Source: CAUZWH01 sp965224275
GTDB taxonomy: Bacteria > Pseudomonadota > Alphaproteobacteria > SHVV01
NCBI GenBank assembly: GCA_965224275.1
Contig: CBDCYR010000010.1
Coordinates: 1 to 52,705 of the forward strand
Direction of reading: 5' to 3'
DNA: 52,705 nt
The stretch's first letter is position 1; every line of letters starts with the position of its first letter. The translations under genes were made by a program, and so were the position numbers. The notes below the pieces were generated by a model. That model did no database searches. It was given only the letters and a program-made list of their open reading frames with translations, and was not told the origin of the DNA. Shown here in pieces: positions 51,991-52,705 of this stretch.

Positions 51991-52705
51991 CTATGCGTCC
52001 AACGCCAGCGGCGGCGTGAACGGATAAGCGCGCTGCAGCACCTGCGCGACGCGAAGAATCACATCCTCGCGGTAACGCGGCCCGACGACCTGCGCCGAGA
52101 CCGGCAAACCTGCCGCTGTGTGCCCGACGTTGACGCTGAGCGCCGGCTGCATCGAGAAGTTAAAGGGGTAGCTGAATACCTTCCAGTCCTCGTCGGGACC
52201 GTAGCCGAGGCTCGCGGGGTATTCACTGTTGGCCTCGAATGCCGGGATCGGCAGTTGCGGTGTGACCAATACGTCGAATTGCTGGTGGAATCGGGCCATG
52301 ACCTGGCCGAGTGCAACGCGGGCGCCCTCCGCCTCGATCAGGTCTGCGGTGGTGACCCGTTGGCTGCGTTCCCACACGCCGATGAGGCTGGGATCGAGTA
52401 GGGCGCGCCGAGCCTCGCTCATTCGCTCAACGACATCGCCGTAGCGGGCGGCATAGATCGCATCGAATGGCTCGTTCGGGTTGGCGAAGCCGGGATCGCG
52501 CTCCTCGACCGCGGCGCCGCGCTCGGCGAGTACGTCGGCCGCCTTCGTCACCAGCGCCTCGATCTCGGGCAGCACGCGGGCGTAGCCGAGATTGCGGCTG
52601 TAGGCGATGCGCATGCCTGCGATGCCATCGTCGAGGCCGGCGCGGTACTCGATCCCGGTCGGCGGAGCCGCCCACCAGTCGCGCCAGTCGGCGCCGGCCA
52701 TCACC
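51991..52705 (-). CDS. Amidase, C-terminal part (5' end beyond the right edge)
   Basis: About 238 residues of an amidase-signature enzyme: LDDGIAGMRIAYSRNLGYARVLPEIEALVTKAADVL, VLVTPQLPIPAFEANSEYPA, and the closing FSYPFNFSMQPALSVNVGHTAAGLPVSAQVVGPRYREDVILRVAQVLQRAYPF, typical of the family's C-terminus. The Lys-Ser-Ser triad is outside the window. It is not the same as the amidase at 45577, which ends differently. The stop TAG lies at 51991-51993. Confidence 0.88.
   Translation of the reverse strand, partial: VMAGADWRDWWAAPPTGIEYRAGLDDGIAGMRIAYSRNLGYARVLPEIEALVTKAADVLAERGAAVEERDPGFANPNEPFDAIYAARYGDVVERMSEARRALLDPSLIGVWERSQRVTTADLIEAEGARVALGQVMARFHQQFDVLVTPQLPIPAFEANSEYPASLGYGPDEDWKVFSYPFNFSMQPALSVNVGHTAAGLPVSAQVVGPRYREDVILRVAQVLQRAYPFTPPLALDA

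Overview
The window looks like chromosomal DNA of a Gram-negative bacterium, most likely an alphaproteobacterium. The evidence is GC-rich coding, a YdbH-YnbE-YdbL outer-membrane lipid operon, YajQ, a VPLPA-CTERM-type exported protein, IS1595 and IS5 family elements, and many Rieske oxygenases. The taxonomic placement is inference; there is no rRNA or tRNA in the window to fix it. Gene decay is conspicuous: two IS-interrupted genes, a tandem-duplicated sulfotransferase gene, an amidohydrolase with an in-frame stop, a short-chain dehydrogenase with a one-base frameshift, and a truncated group II intron.

Layout. 1-4.9 kb: accessory DNA with a partial unknown gene, two small unknown genes, an IS1595-family element, and an exported VPLPA-CTERM protein gene split by an IS5-family element. 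4.9-20.9 kb: mostly conserved genes, namely a secreted beta-helix protein, an exported PCMT-like methyltransferase, the broken sulfotransferase, YajQ, a cysteine-less flavoprotein disulfide-reductase relative, an ArsB/NhaD-type transporter with a double-domain universal stress protein, an EmrB-type MFS exporter, an EamA transporter and the ydbL-ynbE-ydbH operon. 20.9-24.4 kb: a repeat-bearing gap, a heme-oxygenase-like diiron protein (HDO), a foldback MITE that meets its stop codon, a broken PDC-hydrolase-like amidohydrolase and a frameshifted SDR. 24.5-25.5 kb: an intact IS1595-family copy with TIRs and target duplication.

25.7-51.1 kb is an oxygenase and transport island. It holds two family-5 substrate-binding proteins, a complete Dpp/Opp-like ABC importer, five Rieske oxygenase alpha subunits (three of them close paralogues), an orphan form-II CoxL-type molybdenum hydroxylase subunit, an amidase, an EamA transporter, a second HDO protein, an alpha/beta hydrolase and an unusual SDR. 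A minus-strand run from the amidase (46959) down to the EamA gene (34399) reads as one operon: amide hydrolysis, uptake, two Rieske oxygenases, Mo-hydroxylase, transporter. No Rieske reductase, ferredoxin or beta subunit is present, so electrons must come from elsewhere. Inside this island a membrane-bound class III adenylate cyclase gene has been split by a decayed second copy of the same IS1595-family element. The right edge holds a small hypothetical gene with a strong terminator, a cluster of palindromes and 17-bp repeats, and the C-terminal part of a second amidase.

The best candidate for an undescribed system is the combination of two HDO proteins carrying complete diiron ligand sets with a multi-Rieske, Mo-hydroxylase, amidase and ABC-importer operon. 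It suggests uptake and stepwise oxidation of an amide- or N-methyl-containing compound. The substrate cannot be read from sequence.
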